From assembly GCA_017551515.1 (NCBI GenBank), contig JAFZLK010000037.1:1-44059 (forward strand): 44,059 bases of DNA, read 5' to 3'. Every line of letters begins with the position of its first letter. Position 1 is the first letter of the stretch. The position numbers and the translations under genes were made by a program. The notes beneath the pieces were generated by a model. That model searched no databases. It was given only the letters and a program-made list of their open reading frames with translations, and was not told the DNA's origin. The stretch is from Bacteroidales bacterium. GTDB taxonomy: Bacteria; Bacteroidota; Bacteroidia; Bacteroidales; ML635J-15. Below, in pieces: positions 34,110 to 43,352 of this stretch.

Positions 34110-35411
34110 ATGAATTTTGACGAACTACGAATTTCAAAACAACTGATAAATGCCCTCGAGGACATTGATATAGTGGAGCCAACGCCGATTCAGGAAAAAT
34201 GCTTTCCGAAAATTTCATCGGGAGCGGATGTGGTTGGCGTAGCGCAGACGGGTACGGGTAAGACCTTTGCTTATCTTCTACCTATTTTCAATTCGCTCGA
34301 ATTCTCTGAGCAGAAAAATCCGCGTGTGCTTGTGCTTGTGCCTACTCGCGAACTTGCTGTGCAGGTGCGTGACGAAGCCGAGAAACTTGCAAAATACAAA
34401 AGCTACCGCATAAAGTGCGTTTATGGAGGAGCGAACATCAACACGCAGAAGGATAACATTTACGCCGAAGGTTGCGATGTGCTTATAGGTACGCCCGGAC
34501 GAATATTCGATATTGCTGTAACTGGCGTATTGCGTTTTCCATCGATAAAGAAACTTGTAATCGATGAGGTTGACGAGATGCTAAGTTTGGGTTTCCGTCC
34601 GCAGTTGGAGCAGATTTTCGAGATGTTACCGCAGAAACGCCAGTCGATGATGTTTTCATCCACTTTGACCGATGAGGTTACATCGTTTATACAAAAGCAT
34701 TTCCGCAATCCTGAAACCATCGAAGTGACAAGGCGCTGTACGCCTGTGGAGAAGATTGAACAACGAGTGTATAAGTTGCCAAATTTCAATACTAAGGTTA
34801 ATTTCTTGTCTGATATTTTGGCTGATGCTGATGAGTATCCGAAGGTTTTGGTTTTTGCAGAGAGCAAAAAACAGGCAGATAGATTGTCTGATATGCTTGA
34901 GCAGAAATTCCCAGATAGAGTAGGGGTTACGCATTCAAACAAATCGCAGAACTTCCGCTTCAACGCCGTGAAAAATTTTGAATCTGGCAAGTACAATATC
35001 TTGATTGCAACTGATGTTGTGGCTCGTGGAATAGATTTTACGGATATTTCGCATGTAATAAACATGTCTCCGCCTGAAAATCCTATCGACTATATACATA
35101 GGATTGGTCGTACTGGTCGTGCCGACAAGAATGGTGTTTCGTTGCTTTTGGTTGCACCATACGAGGAAGAAAAGTATGATGAGGTTTGTAAGCTTGCAGG
35201 AAGCAACATTGTTGAGCATGAAGTACCAGAGAGTGTTGTTATATCAAACATTCTGCTTGAGGAGGAAAAGCCGACCATTACCCACAAGATATATCTAAAA
35301 GCGCCATCGTTGAAAAATTCGGGTGGAGCGTTCCATGAAAGAAGCGACAAACGCAAAAAGGTAAACTCTGGCGGATTGAAGGCGAAGGCAAAACGCAAAA
35401 GAGGAAAGTAG
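34110..35411 (+). CDS. DEAD-box RNA helicase
   Basis: A 433-residue DEAD-box protein. Q motif TPIQEKCFP, motif I AQTGTGKT (Lys51), Ia PTRELAVQV, GTPGR, motif II DEVD (Val in place of Ala), motif III SST (Ser in place of Ala), VFAESKKQAD, ATDVVARGID, and HRIGRTGR. The C-terminus is short and very basic (KAKRKRGK), which favours RNA binding. It would remodel RNA in ribosome assembly or decay. The nearby repeat means its promoter is unclear. It converges on the tsf operon with a shared terminator. Confidence 0.93.
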   Translation: MNFDELRISKQLINALEDIDIVEPTPIQEKCFPKISSGADVVGVAQTGTGKTFAYLLPIFNSLEFSEQKNPRVLVLVPTRELAVQVRDEAEKLAKYKSYRIKCVYGGANINTQKDNIYAEGCDVLIGTPGRIFDIAVTGVLRFPSIKKLVIDEVDEMLSLGFRPQLEQIFEMLPQKRQSMMFSSTLTDEVTSFIQKHFRNPETIEVTRRCTPVEKIEQRVYKLPNFNTKVNFLSDILADADEYPKVLVFAESKKQADRLSDMLEQKFPDRVGVTHSNKSQNFRFNAVKNFESGKYNILIATDVVARGIDFTDISHVINMSPPENPIDYIHRIGRTGRADKNGVSLLLVAPYEEEKYDEVCKLAGSNIVEHEVPESVVISNILLEEEKPTITHKIYLKAPSLKNSGGAFHERSDKRKKVNSGGLKAKAKRKRGK

Positions 35412-35420
35412 ACACAAAAA

Positions 35421-35450
35421 CAAAGGGCATCCGAAATCGAATGCCCTTTG
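35421..35450. terminator. Bidirectional terminator, DEAD-box gene and tsf
   Basis: A perfect 10-bp stem CAAAGGGCAT/ATGCCCTTTG (35421-35430, 35441-35450). On the minus strand it is followed by TTTTTGTG, so it serves mainly as terminator of tsf. Confidence 0.75.
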
Positions 35451-35470
35451 CCTGATAGAATTATGAAACA

Positions 35471-36466
35471 TTAATTTTTCAAACCGAATCTTACGAAACC
35501 AGTTGCAACAAGTCCCTTTTCAACAGATTCCAAATACTGAGCGATTGAAATCTTTGAGTCGGAAATGTAAGCCTGATTCATAAGAGTTGATTCCTTGAAG
35601 AACTTTTGCAGACGACCGTTTGCGATAGCGGTAATCTTAGCTTCTGGCATAGTAGCAACAGTTGCTTCGGTTACTTCTGTTCTAATCTTGCGAGCTTCGT
35701 CAGCCTGTTCCTTTGTAATCCATCCCTTAGCCATGTTGCTTTCGATGTGGTCATCGCTGTCAACGAGGTTCGGGTTGATACCAGCTTTCTTCAATGCAGC
35801 GTCAACTGCCTTTGCGCTGAGTTCGAGCTTGGTCTTGTTTACTGCAACTGAGAATTCTTCGTCCTTAACTTTCTGAGGAACGCTTGCTTCATCAACAGCA
35901 ACAGGATTCATAGCTGTTACCTGCATTGCAACGTTACGTCCAACCTGACGGTCAACAACCTTGTTAAGACCGATTACGGTAGCGAGTTTGTTCCCGTTGT
36001 GGATGTATTCAACAACGTAAGGAGCTTCCATCTTGTTGTAGTATGCGAGTTCCATCTTTTCGCCAGTTACACCACTTCTTTCTGTAACAGCGTCAGCGAT
36101 GGTCTTTCCGTTGAGAGGCATAGCCTTGAGGGCTTCGAGGTCAGCAGGAAGATTATCGCAAGCAACCTTGAGTATGTCCTTTGCAAGGTTTACGAAATCA
36201 TCGTTCTTAGCAACGAAGTCAGTTTCGCAGCTCAATGCGATAACAACGCCAACTGTATTGTTCTTTGCTGTGCCAGCGAGAACAGCACCTTCGGTAGCTT
36301 CACGGTCAGCACGCTTGTTAGCGATTGCAAGACCTCTTTCTCTGATAAGATCCTTTGCCTTTTCGAAATCACCGTCAGCTTCTGTCAAAGCCTTCTTGCA
36401 GTCCATCATACCTGCGCCGGTAATGTCTCTAAGTTTCTTTACATCAGCAGCACTTATATTTGCCAT
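35471..36466 (-). CDS. tsf: Elongation factor Ts
   Basis: A 331-residue EF-Ts, which recycles EF-Tu by nucleotide exchange. The UBA-like start reads ISAADVKKLRDITGAGMMDCKKAL. The exchange motif is CETDFVAKNDDFV. The dimerisation domains follow, with the conserved VATGFVRFGLKN end typical of Bacteroidetes. It lies 24 bp after rpsB in the same operon, the usual order. Confidence 0.97.
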   Translation of the reverse strand: MANISAADVKKLRDITGAGMMDCKKALTEADGDFEKAKDLIRERGLAIANKRADREATEGAVLAGTAKNNTVGVVIALSCETDFVAKNDDFVNLAKDILKVACDNLPADLEALKAMPLNGKTIADAVTERSGVTGEKMELAYYNKMEAPYVVEYIHNGNKLATVIGLNKVVDRQVGRNVAMQVTAMNPVAVDEASVPQKVKDEEFSVAVNKTKLELSAKAVDAALKKAGINPNLVDSDDHIESNMAKGWITKEQADEARKIRTEVTEATVATMPEAKITAIANGRLQKFFKESTLMNQAYISDSKISIAQYLESVEKGLVATGFVRFGLKN

Positions 36467-36490
36467 TGTCTTTCGTTTTTTTCGTTAATA

Positions 36491-37315
36491 CTAGTTTTCT
36501 TCGGTAACTTCAACTGGTGCTTCTTCAACGTGTTCCTTCTTAGCCGAAGTTCTTCTCTGTCTCTTTCTTTCTACTGGCTGTTCTTCACCTTCTTCTACAA
36601 CTTCCTTTGCGGTATTTTCCTTTTCAACAGCTCTTTCGTCCAAACCTTCCTTTATAGCCTGGCACATTGTAGAAACGATAAGTTGGATTGACTTTGAAGC
36701 ATCGTCGTTTGCCGGAATTGGGAAATCGGCATTCTTAGGATCCGAGTTTGTGTCAACCATTGCGAATACAGGAATACCCAATCTTTGAGCTTCGTGAACA
36801 GCAATCTTTTCCTTTAGTATGTCAACAACGAAAAGTGCAGCCGGAAGTCTTGACAAGTCGGCGATAGAACCGAGGTTCTTTTCCAACTTAGCTCTCTGAC
36901 GGCTGATTTGCAACTGTTCGCGCTTCGACAATGATGCGAATGTTCCATCGCTTATCATCTTGTCTATTGACGACATTTTCTTTACTGCCTTACGGATTGT
37001 CGGGAAGTTGGTGAGCATACCACCAGGCCAGCGTTCTGTTACGAACGGCATTCCAACCTTTGTTACTTCTTCCGAAACGATGTCCTTAGCCTGCTTTTTG
37101 GTAGCTACGAACAAAACTTTTCTTCCGTCCTTTACGATTTTTTTTATTGCTTCTGCAGCTTCGTCAACCTTTACGGCTGTCTTGTGCAGGTCGATGATGT
37201 GGATACCGTTGCGCTCCATGAAGATATAAGGAGCCATTGCGGGATTCCATTTGCGCTTGAGGTGACCAAAGTGTACGCCTGCCTCGAGCAACTGATCAAA
37301 TGTTAATCTTGACAT
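36491..37315 (-). CDS. rpsB: 30S ribosomal protein S2
   Basis: A 274-residue S2. MSRLTFDQLLEAGVHFGHLKRKWNPAMAPYIF, the core WPGGMLTNFPTIRKAVKKM, and PVFAMVDTNSDPKNADFPIPANDDASKSI are diagnostic. A ~45-residue Glu/Lys/Arg-rich C-terminal extension (from about residue 228) is longer than in E. coli and typical of Bacteroidetes. A conserved-looking hairpin lies in its leader (37349-37387), a likely S2 autoregulation site. Confidence 0.97.
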   Translation of the reverse strand: MSRLTFDQLLEAGVHFGHLKRKWNPAMAPYIFMERNGIHIIDLHKTAVKVDEAAEAIKKIVKDGRKVLFVATKKQAKDIVSEEVTKVGMPFVTERWPGGMLTNFPTIRKAVKKMSSIDKMISDGTFASLSKREQLQISRQRAKLEKNLGSIADLSRLPAALFVVDILKEKIAVHEAQRLGIPVFAMVDTNSDPKNADFPIPANDDASKSIQLIVSTMCQAIKEGLDERAVEKENTAKEVVEEGEEQPVERKRQRRTSAKKEHVEEAPVEVTEEN

Positions 37316-37348
37316 TTTTAAAAATTTAAGTTTACATTCTGTAGTAAC

Positions 37349-37387
37349 AATCGCGGAGTAGAATCTCGAAAGACCATCTCCACGATT
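37349..37387 (-). promoter_or_regulatory. Candidate S2 (rpsB) leader hairpin
   Basis: On the minus strand AATCGTGGAG (37387-37378) pairs with CTCCGCGATT (37358-37349), one G-T pair in ten, enclosing an inner TCT-TTCG-AGA stem-loop. It sits about 35 bp upstream of rpsB and about 40 bp after rpsI, so it is transcribed in the rpsB mRNA. No T run follows, so it is not a terminator. Confidence 0.5.
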
Positions 37388-37425
37388 TAGATACTAAACT
37401 TCGTTTATAATTCACTAAAAAAATA

Positions 37426-37812
37426 CTAACGCTTGCTGAACTGGAATCTCTTACGAGCCTTCTTCTGTCCGGGTTTCTTTCTTTCAACAACCCTCGAGTC
37501 GCGTGAGAGGAAACCGCAAGGCTTCAAGCTAGCCCTGTATTCCGGATCTACCTTCAACAATGCCCTTGAGATACCAAGGCGCAATGCTTCAGCCTGACCT
37601 CTTACACCACCTCCGTCAATGTTGGCCTTTACATCGTAGCAGTCCATCTTGTCCAATGTCAAGAACGGTTGCTTTACGATATACTGGTACTGCATAATCG
37701 GGAAGTATTCTTCCATTTTGCGGTTGTTAACCGTGATGTTTCCTTTTCCTTCGCTTAAGTAAACTCTTGCGACTGCAGCTTTTCTGCGACCTAATGCATT
37801 AAATACGTCCAT
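37426..37812 (-). CDS. rpsI: 30S ribosomal protein S9
   Basis: A 128-residue S9: MDVFNALGRRKAAVARVYLSEG start, ANIDGGGVRGQAEALRLGISRAL core, and the basic end KKPGQKKARKRFQFSKR whose tail reaches the P-site tRNA. It starts 2 bp after rplM, the standard L13-S9 pair. Confidence 0.98.
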   Translation of the reverse strand: MDVFNALGRRKAAVARVYLSEGKGNITVNNRKMEEYFPIMQYQYIVKQPFLTLDKMDCYDVKANIDGGGVRGQAEALRLGISRALLKVDPEYRASLKPCGFLSRDSRVVERKKPGQKKARKRFQFSKR

Positions 37813-37814
37813 GC

Positions 37815-38270
37815 TTATTTAATTGTGTTTAAATCCAACTTTGTCGGGTTTTGAGCTTCGTGCTTGTGCTCGCTGCCAACATAAACTTTCAAATTTCTGA
37901 ACAATTCGCTTCCGAGACGGTTCTTCGGCAACATTCCCTTGATTGCATGTTCAATGATGCGTGCAGGGTGCTTCTCGAGCATTTCAGCAGGTGTTTCAAC
38001 CTTCTGTCCGCCAGGATATCCAGAGTGTCTGATATATTCCTTGTCGGTGAGTTTCTTGCCTGTTAAAACAACCTTCTCAGCATTGATGATGATGACATTG
38101 TCGCCACAATCAACATGAGGTGTGTATTCGGGTTTGTGCTTTCCTCTCAACACAAAAGCTACTTTAGAAGCCAAGCGTCCGAGGATTTCGCCTTCGGCAT
38201 CGACAACATACCACTGCTTCTTAACAGTTTCCTTGTTTGCCGATATTGTTCTGTAAACCAATGTTTTCAC
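37815..38270 (-). CDS. rplM: 50S ribosomal protein L13
   Basis: A 151-residue L13 with [47 protein letters not shown], and [19 protein letters not shown]. It is the first gene of the operon rplM-rpsI-rpsB-tsf, with promoter boxes about 65 bp upstream. Confidence 0.98.
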   Translation of the reverse strand: MKTLVYRTISANKETVKKQWYVVDAEGEILGRLASKVAFVLRGKHKPEYTPHVDCGDNVIIINAEKVVLTGKKLTDKEYIRHSGYPGGQKVETPAEMLEKHPARIIEHAIKGMLPKNRLGSELFRNLKVYVGSEHKHEAQNPTKLDLNTIK

Positions 38271-38333
38271 TTTAAAAAATCTTCTTTAAAATTAATAAAT
38301 TAAGTTCCTTAGGCTGGATGACCAAACGGACTG

Positions 38334-38361
38334 CAAAAGTAATACTTTTTTTATTATCCAA
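38334..38361 (-). promoter_or_regulatory. Promoter of the rplM operon (TTTTTG, 17 bp, TACTTTTG)
   Basis: Minus-strand TTG at 38361-38359 (in a TTTTTG run) and TACTTTTG at 38341-38334 are 17 bp apart. The leader between here and 38270 is about 60 nt. The rest of the 38271-38573 gap is AT-rich divergent promoter DNA with no credible ORF. Confidence 0.65.
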
Positions 38362-38523
38362 AAATCTTTTTTTGCTTTTTCTTTAAAAAATATTCTGTCG
38401 ATAAGTTGTTGTGTAGTAGCATGCTAAATTTTGTGCGCTTTTGACTGCATTCTAATTCAAGTTTCGTATGAAAATGCCCATATATATTATATAGGTGTTG
38501 TTGGAAACTATTTCGGCTAATGG

Positions 38524-38554
38524 TTGCGGATTTTGCAAAAAACACTTACCTTCG
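38524..38554 (+). promoter_or_regulatory. Promoter of the universal stress protein gene (TTG, 20 bp, TACCTTCG)
   Basis: TTG at 38524-38526 and TACCTTCG at 38547-38554 are 20 bp apart; the -7 box has one mismatch. It supports ATG 38574 as the start, since an earlier start at 38520 would lie inside the promoter. Confidence 0.55.
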
Positions 38555-38573
38555 CAAACCGATATTTATTGAT

Positions 38574-39413
38574 ATGGAAGAACAGCAAGTTAGGAAGATT
38601 CTGGTATATACCGATTTTACTTCGGTAGGAGAACGAAGTGTTCAGTGGGGCGTGTATTTTGCGGAGAAGTTCAAGATGGAACTGCTTTTGCTTCATGTGA
38701 TTAACGAAAATACATATACATATTTCCCGAAAAGTACAGCTGAGCAGGATGCCAAGGAAGCTCTTGCTGAATATTGTGACAACATAATGAAAGACCATGG
38801 CATAAAGGCTGAGTATTATGTGGAAGAAGGTTGTACTTGCACTATAATAAATTCTACTGCCGAGCGCATTGATGCCTACCTGATTGTACTTGGCACTCAT
38901 GGCAAGGACGATTTGCAGTTCTTGTCGGGAACATCGGCGGTGAAGATTATCCGTAAGGCGCGGATACCTTATTTTGTTATACAAAAGAATACCCCATATC
39001 CAAGTTATGGCAACAAGATTGTGCTTCCTATGGATGTGGCAAAGGAAATGAAGGAAAAGACTGGTTGGGTGACATATTTTGCTAAGCATATGGAACAGGT
39101 TATTGATATTGTCCACAAGAAATCCGATGATGCACGGTTGGCAAACAATATTCAGTTCTGTACAAAGTTTTTTGACCGCTACGAGTTGGTTTACAATAGG
39201 ATAGTGCTTGGAGAACGCAAAAGCATTGACAGTCAGGCTGTGGATTATGCGTCAAACAATGAGTGCAAGTTGATTGTTATAACAACCACCAAGGAGGAAC
39301 GCCTGTGGCACAAGATTTTCGGTTTGCCCGAAGCCAAGATTATCGCCAACGAGAAGGGAATTCCTGTGCTGTGTGTCAATCCGAGGAAGGATTTGTATGT
39401 GCCTTGTGTATAA
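38574..39413 (+). CDS. Tandem universal stress protein
   Basis: A 279-residue protein of two UspA-like domains; start ATG 38574 (MEEQQVRKILVYTDFTSVGER). Domain 1 (about 6-145) ends with VLGTHGKDDLQFLSGTSAVKIIRKARIPYFVI, the ATP-binding G-2x-G-9x-G region. Domain 2 (about 150-279) is more divergent and ends with IPVLCVNPRKD. Such tandem proteins are cytoplasmic, often ATP-binding, and induced by stress. It is 19 bp upstream of a secreted FG-GAP protein, so the two may be co-transcribed. Confidence 0.88.
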   Translation: MEEQQVRKILVYTDFTSVGERSVQWGVYFAEKFKMELLLLHVINENTYTYFPKSTAEQDAKEALAEYCDNIMKDHGIKAEYYVEEGCTCTIINSTAERIDAYLIVLGTHGKDDLQFLSGTSAVKIIRKARIPYFVIQKNTPYPSYGNKIVLPMDVAKEMKEKTGWVTYFAKHMEQVIDIVHKKSDDARLANNIQFCTKFFDRYELVYNRIVLGERKSIDSQAVDYASNNECKLIVITTTKEERLWHKIFGLPEAKIIANEKGIPVLCVNPRKDLYVPCV

Positions 39414-39432
39414 CTGATTGAAATTTATTGTT

Positions 39433-41163
39433 ATGAGATATATACTTTCAATTTTTGCGTTTTTTTTCGCGACTATTGCTACCGCACAGGTTTTCAATGC
39501 CTCATGCGATAGTTACGGACGGAGTTTTATTGATGTTGACAATGACAGGTCTATTGTTTCGGAAAAGTCGCAACGCTCGCAGTTGGACGGCTGGCCGAAG
39601 ACTTTTTCCAAAGACGAATACTATATGAATGTCAGAGGTGTTTGTCTTGCCGACATTGACAGTGATGGTACGGATGATATAATATTCGGTGCCGACACAG
39701 CAATTTATGCCTACAAAGGCGATGGTACATTCCTATGGCGTACTGATTTGCAGGGCATTGCATATTATCCGCCGTCTTGCGCCGACATCGACAACGATGG
39801 TATTCCCGAAATCCTCATTTATACGAGAGCAAAAGCGGGAACAAGCACATCTTATTTTTATATTTTTGATAATCAGGGTAATGTACGCGAAGGTTTTCCA
39901 AAGTCGTATGCAAGTACTCAAATTATAATTGGTAGTCCAGTTATAGCTGATTTTGATGGCGACAAGCAGATGGAGATTATTGTTGCAAAGTTCGGTTCTT
40001 CACAGAGCAAATTGTATGTTTACGAACCCGATGGTTCTGTTCGAAGCGGTTTTCCTAAGAATGTAACAGGACGGTTTGCGGTTACTCCATCGATAGGCTA
40101 CGACAGCAAGTCGGGGCGGATGGTTGATAGTCTTATCGTGTTGAATACTACAGAAGCAATTTATGCATTCGACTTGAATGGCAATGTGCTTGATGGTTTT
40201 CCAGTACAGGACGACAATGTTAAATTTTCGTACCAGTCGCCATTGATTTGTCATACAAATGAAAAAACTGTTATTGTCGGCGCAAGTCACGGAGATGCCC
40301 CAATTTTCTACTCTCTAGAAACCAATGGTCAGTTCAGCGAAGGATGGCCAGTTCCTACGACTAACAATGCATGGACATATACTGCGCCTACTGTTGGTGG
40401 ATTGGGTGAAAACTTTGATTTCTATATGTTTACCCAGCGAGAATCGGAGGCGGCAATTCATGCAATGCATCCCGATGGAAGTTATTATAGTGGTTTTCCT
40501 GTACCGCGCGCTGATTTGGATGAAGGAGGTAGCGAAGGCGTTACAACTTATATGTATTCCACAGACTTGTCAAAGATTTACATTTTCGGCACATCAATTT
40601 CGGGTGATGCAAATGGCGAGGGCTATGTGCATATTTATGAAGCAAATCCCGACTTGTCCGATTTTCACGAGACCGATGAATCGCCTTTGCGTGTGCAGGG
40701 GCTTTCGTTCATGAGCGCCGTGAATCTTGGCGATGTCAATGGAAATGGCAAACTTGACCTTGTTGTGCAGTCGTATGACCAGATGGGCGAAGGCGCAGAT
40801 TCTGTTCATGTAAGTGTGTTCGAGACCGATTACGACTACAATCCGAATTATATGTACGGTACATACAAGGGTAGAAACGACAGATGCGGATTTATAATAC
40901 CATTCGGTCTGGATTTAGATGTAGAAGATGCTTTTCCCGATGAAATTTCACTTTTTCCGAATCCAGTTTGCGATAAGCTTAATATATTTTTGAATGTGGC
41001 ATCGGATTTGCAAATTGTTGATATATCGGGCAAAACAATGTTTTCATACATTGGTTGTTCGGAAAATTGTAGTATAGATGTGTCGGGATTGATTCCAGGC
41101 GTTTATTTTTGTCGTGTAAAAAATAATGATAAGGTACAAACTGTAAAATTTATAAAGTTATGA
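39433..41163 (+). CDS. T9SS type A secreted FG-GAP/VCBS-repeat protein
   Basis: A 576-residue secreted protein; start ATG 39433 (MRYILSIFAFFFATIATAQ) gives a clean signal peptide, and the upstream TTG does not. Calcium-type FG-GAP repeats are visible: DIDSDGTDDIIFG, DIDNDGIPEILIY, DFDGDKQMEIIVA and DVNGNGKLDLVVQ, spaced along a predicted beta-propeller. The end ISLFPNPVCDKLNIFL to GVYFCRVKNNDKVQTVKFIKL is a type A T9SS sorting domain. It probably binds ligand or carbohydrate at the surface. It overlaps the next gene by 4 bp (ATGA). Confidence 0.88.
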   Translation: MRYILSIFAFFFATIATAQVFNASCDSYGRSFIDVDNDRSIVSEKSQRSQLDGWPKTFSKDEYYMNVRGVCLADIDSDGTDDIIFGADTAIYAYKGDGTFLWRTDLQGIAYYPPSCADIDNDGIPEILIYTRAKAGTSTSYFYIFDNQGNVREGFPKSYASTQIIIGSPVIADFDGDKQMEIIVAKFGSSQSKLYVYEPDGSVRSGFPKNVTGRFAVTPSIGYDSKSGRMVDSLIVLNTTEAIYAFDLNGNVLDGFPVQDDNVKFSYQSPLICHTNEKTVIVGASHGDAPIFYSLETNGQFSEGWPVPTTNNAWTYTAPTVGGLGENFDFYMFTQRESEAAIHAMHPDGSYYSGFPVPRADLDEGGSEGVTTYMYSTDLSKIYIFGTSISGDANGEGYVHIYEANPDLSDFHETDESPLRVQGLSFMSAVNLGDVNGNGKLDLVVQSYDQMGEGADSVHVSVFETDYDYNPNYMYGTYKGRNDRCGFIIPFGLDLDVEDAFPDEISLFPNPVCDKLNIFLNVASDLQIVDISGKTMFSYIGCSENCSIDVSGLIPGVYFCRVKNNDKVQTVKFIKL

Positions 41164-42086
41164 AAAGCTTTTTTGTGAAAATTGTTGCCGTAGCAATTGT
41201 TGTTTCATTGGCTTCGCTGTATGGTACAGCGCAGGTCATTGGCGAAAAGTTGCCTGACGGTTCAATAATAAACTACATAGACATCAATAAGAAGAAGCAG
41301 GGCAAATGGATAAAAAAGTACAGCAACGGTAATATTCGCTACGAAGGTTTCTTTACTAACGACTTGCCATCCGGAACTTTCAATTATTACTACGAAAATG
41401 GGAAAAAGAAGTCGGTGCTAGTGTATGCAGATGACCGTTCATCAAAGGTTGAAATGTTCTGGGAGAGTGGAGCAACTGCAGCTACAGGCGGTTACGATGA
41501 GGAAACAAAGCGTCATGGTGAATGGCGTATGTACACCGAGTCTGGGAAGCTTATGGAGATAATAAATTATGTTCATGGTAAAGCCGAGGGCAATGTGACG
41601 ATGTATTATCCAAATACGACCAGACTTGTCCTTGACTGCATGTACGGCAACGGAACTCGCAACGGTTACTACAAATATTATTTCGACAATGGAAACATTC
41701 ACGAAGATGGTTTCTATAGGGATGGCGCACGCCACGGTCACTGGAAGATTTATGCTCCCGATGGCTCCCTTGAAGAGGAAGGCGATTATGTGAACGGAAA
41801 CAAGGAAGGCGAGTGGAAAGACTATCGCACCGACAAGTCGGGTGAAACAGTTGTTTATCAGCACGGTCATTCGGACAAGGAAAAGGAGCAGATGGAAGAA
41901 TGGAGGCGCAAGGCAGAATGGGCGAAAGAACATCAGGACCAGTTTATGCGTCCCGAAGACTACCTTGACGACCCGATGGAGTTCTTCCGACACAATCCTA
42001 ATGTTGATTATGGCAATCCGCCTGCAAATACAAAGGAAGCACCGTCTTCGGTAAAACAAAATTCTGGCAAAAAGTCGAAAAAATAA
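41160..42086 (+). CDS. Secreted MORN-repeat (YwqK-like) protein
   Basis: A 308-residue exported protein. Signal peptide ends near GTAQ (about residue 22). Then come about seven MORN-type repeats with the pattern G-x-W-x-x-Y-x-x-G (GKWIKKYSNGNIRYEG, GEWRMYTESGKLME, GHWKIYAPDGSLEEEG, GEWKDYRTDKSGET). A charged helix (KEKEQMEEWRRKAEWAKEH) and a Ser/Lys tail follow. Secreted MORN-variant proteins are often annotated as YwqK-family antitoxins, but here no toxin is adjacent and it follows a surface FG-GAP protein, so an envelope role is more likely. Confidence 0.8.
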   Translation: MKSFFVKIVAVAIVVSLASLYGTAQVIGEKLPDGSIINYIDINKKKQGKWIKKYSNGNIRYEGFFTNDLPSGTFNYYYENGKKKSVLVYADDRSSKVEMFWESGATAATGGYDEETKRHGEWRMYTESGKLMEIINYVHGKAEGNVTMYYPNTTRLVLDCMYGNGTRNGYYKYYFDNGNIHEDGFYRDGARHGHWKIYAPDGSLEEEGDYVNGNKEGEWKDYRTDKSGETVVYQHGHSDKEKEQMEEWRRKAEWAKEHQDQFMRPEDYLDDPMEFFRHNPNVDYGNPPANTKEAPSSVKQNSGKKSKK

Positions 42087-42098
42087 ATCTGTGCAGAG

Positions 42099-43175
42099 AT
42101 GAAAAAGCTTCTCCTTGCAATGAGCGGTGGCATCGACAGTTCGGTGTCGGCGCTTATGTTGCTTGACAAGTACGAGATTGTTGGCGCAACTTTCCGCACC
42201 TACGATTCGATGAAGGAATCGTGCATTGCTCGCGAGAAAGGTTGCTGTACCATCGAAAGCATAATGGAAGCCAAGCATTTTGCCGAATCGCTTGGAATAG
42301 AGCATCATCTAGTTGATTTCAGGGAGCGTTTTCGCGAAACTGTAATCAGCAATTTCATTTCCGAATATTTGCATGGACGGACACCAAATCCTTGTGTCGT
42401 GTGCAATCGCGAGATAAAGTGGGGAATTATGCTGCAAAAAGCCGATGAACTTGGCTGTGAATATGTTGCAACCGGACATTATGCGCGGATTATGCACGAG
42501 AATGGTCGTTATTTCTTGCGAAAGGGCGTTGATTTGAGCAAGGACCAGACATATTTCTTGTGGCGCTTGTCGCAGGCGAATCTTGCACGGACGGTTTTCC
42601 CTCTTGGCGAATACACAAAGGATGAAATCAGAGCCATTGCCGATGAAAAAGGATTCAAGGCATTGGTAAAAAAACGCGAAAGTCAGGAAATTTGCTTTGT
42701 CCCCGATGACGATTATCGTAATTTCCTTCGCTCGCAGGTTCCCGATATTGACGAAAAGATAGGTGAGGGCGACATAATTTCCACTGATGGAAAGGTTCTA
42801 GGCAAGCATAAAGGTTTCCCATTTTATACAATAGGTCAGCGTAAAGGCTTGAATGTCGCGGTTGGGCATCCGGTGTTTGTCACAGAGATAAATTCCGAAA
42901 AAAATACGGTTACCCTTGGCGAACGCGAGGACTTGTTGAAAACCGAAATCATTGTCAGCGACTTGAATTTTATGAAGTATGAAAATTTGTTGTCGCCGAT
43001 GAGGTTGGAATGCAAGATTCGCTACAATAGCAAAGGTGTTGAATGTGAAGCCGTGCAGGAAGGCGAAAAGTTGCATATAAAGTTTGCCCAGCCAGTTTCT
43101 GCAGCAACCCCAGGACAGTCGGCAGTGCTCTATGATGGCGATGATGTGGTGGTTGGGGGAGTGATAGAAGGATAA
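42099..43175 (+). CDS. mnmA: tRNA-specific 2-thiouridylase
   Basis: A 358-residue MnmA, which thiolates U34 in the anticodon of Lys, Glu and Gln tRNAs. LLLAMSGGIDSSVSALMLL is the PP-loop (SGGxDSS) for ATP. TPNPCVVCNREIKW and KKRESQEICFVPDD carry the two catalytic cysteines. ATGHYARI and GKHKGFPFYTIGQRKGLNV are further hallmarks. An early CxxxxGCC stretch (CIAREKGCCTIES) is seen in Bacteroidetes homologues. It lies 12 bp after the MORN gene and may share its transcript. Confidence 0.96.
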   Translation: MKKLLLAMSGGIDSSVSALMLLDKYEIVGATFRTYDSMKESCIAREKGCCTIESIMEAKHFAESLGIEHHLVDFRERFRETVISNFISEYLHGRTPNPCVVCNREIKWGIMLQKADELGCEYVATGHYARIMHENGRYFLRKGVDLSKDQTYFLWRLSQANLARTVFPLGEYTKDEIRAIADEKGFKALVKKRESQEICFVPDDDYRNFLRSQVPDIDEKIGEGDIISTDGKVLGKHKGFPFYTIGQRKGLNVAVGHPVFVTEINSEKNTVTLGEREDLLKTEIIVSDLNFMKYENLLSPMRLECKIRYNSKGVECEAVQEGEKLHIKFAQPVSAATPGQSAVLYDGDDVVVGGVIEG

Positions 43176-43322
43176 ATTTCTTTTTTGTCGGATAGAATCA
43201 AACCGTTTGCGCGGATGGGATTATTCCAGAAGCGGTATTGTTAATAGCAAATCTGACACAATAATCATAGTGCAAAGCTATTACTTACAAAAAAATGTTA
43301 TATATTATAAGTATATATTTTG

Positions 43323-43330
43323 TATCTTTG
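43323..43330 (+). promoter_or_regulatory. TATCTTTG -7 box for the Wza-like gene
   Basis: A perfect TAnnTTTG match 22 bp before ATG 43353; the -33 region is AT-rich with no clear TTTG. The rest of the 43176-43352 gap shows no clear terminator for mnmA. Confidence 0.55.
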
Positions 43331-43352
43331 CAGTCTTAATTTGACATCATAG

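Noticed and set aside
41160..42086. Toxin-antitoxin pair with the YwqK-like protein
   Set aside because: The protein has a signal peptide and no toxin gene is adjacent; the upstream gene is an FG-GAP surface protein.
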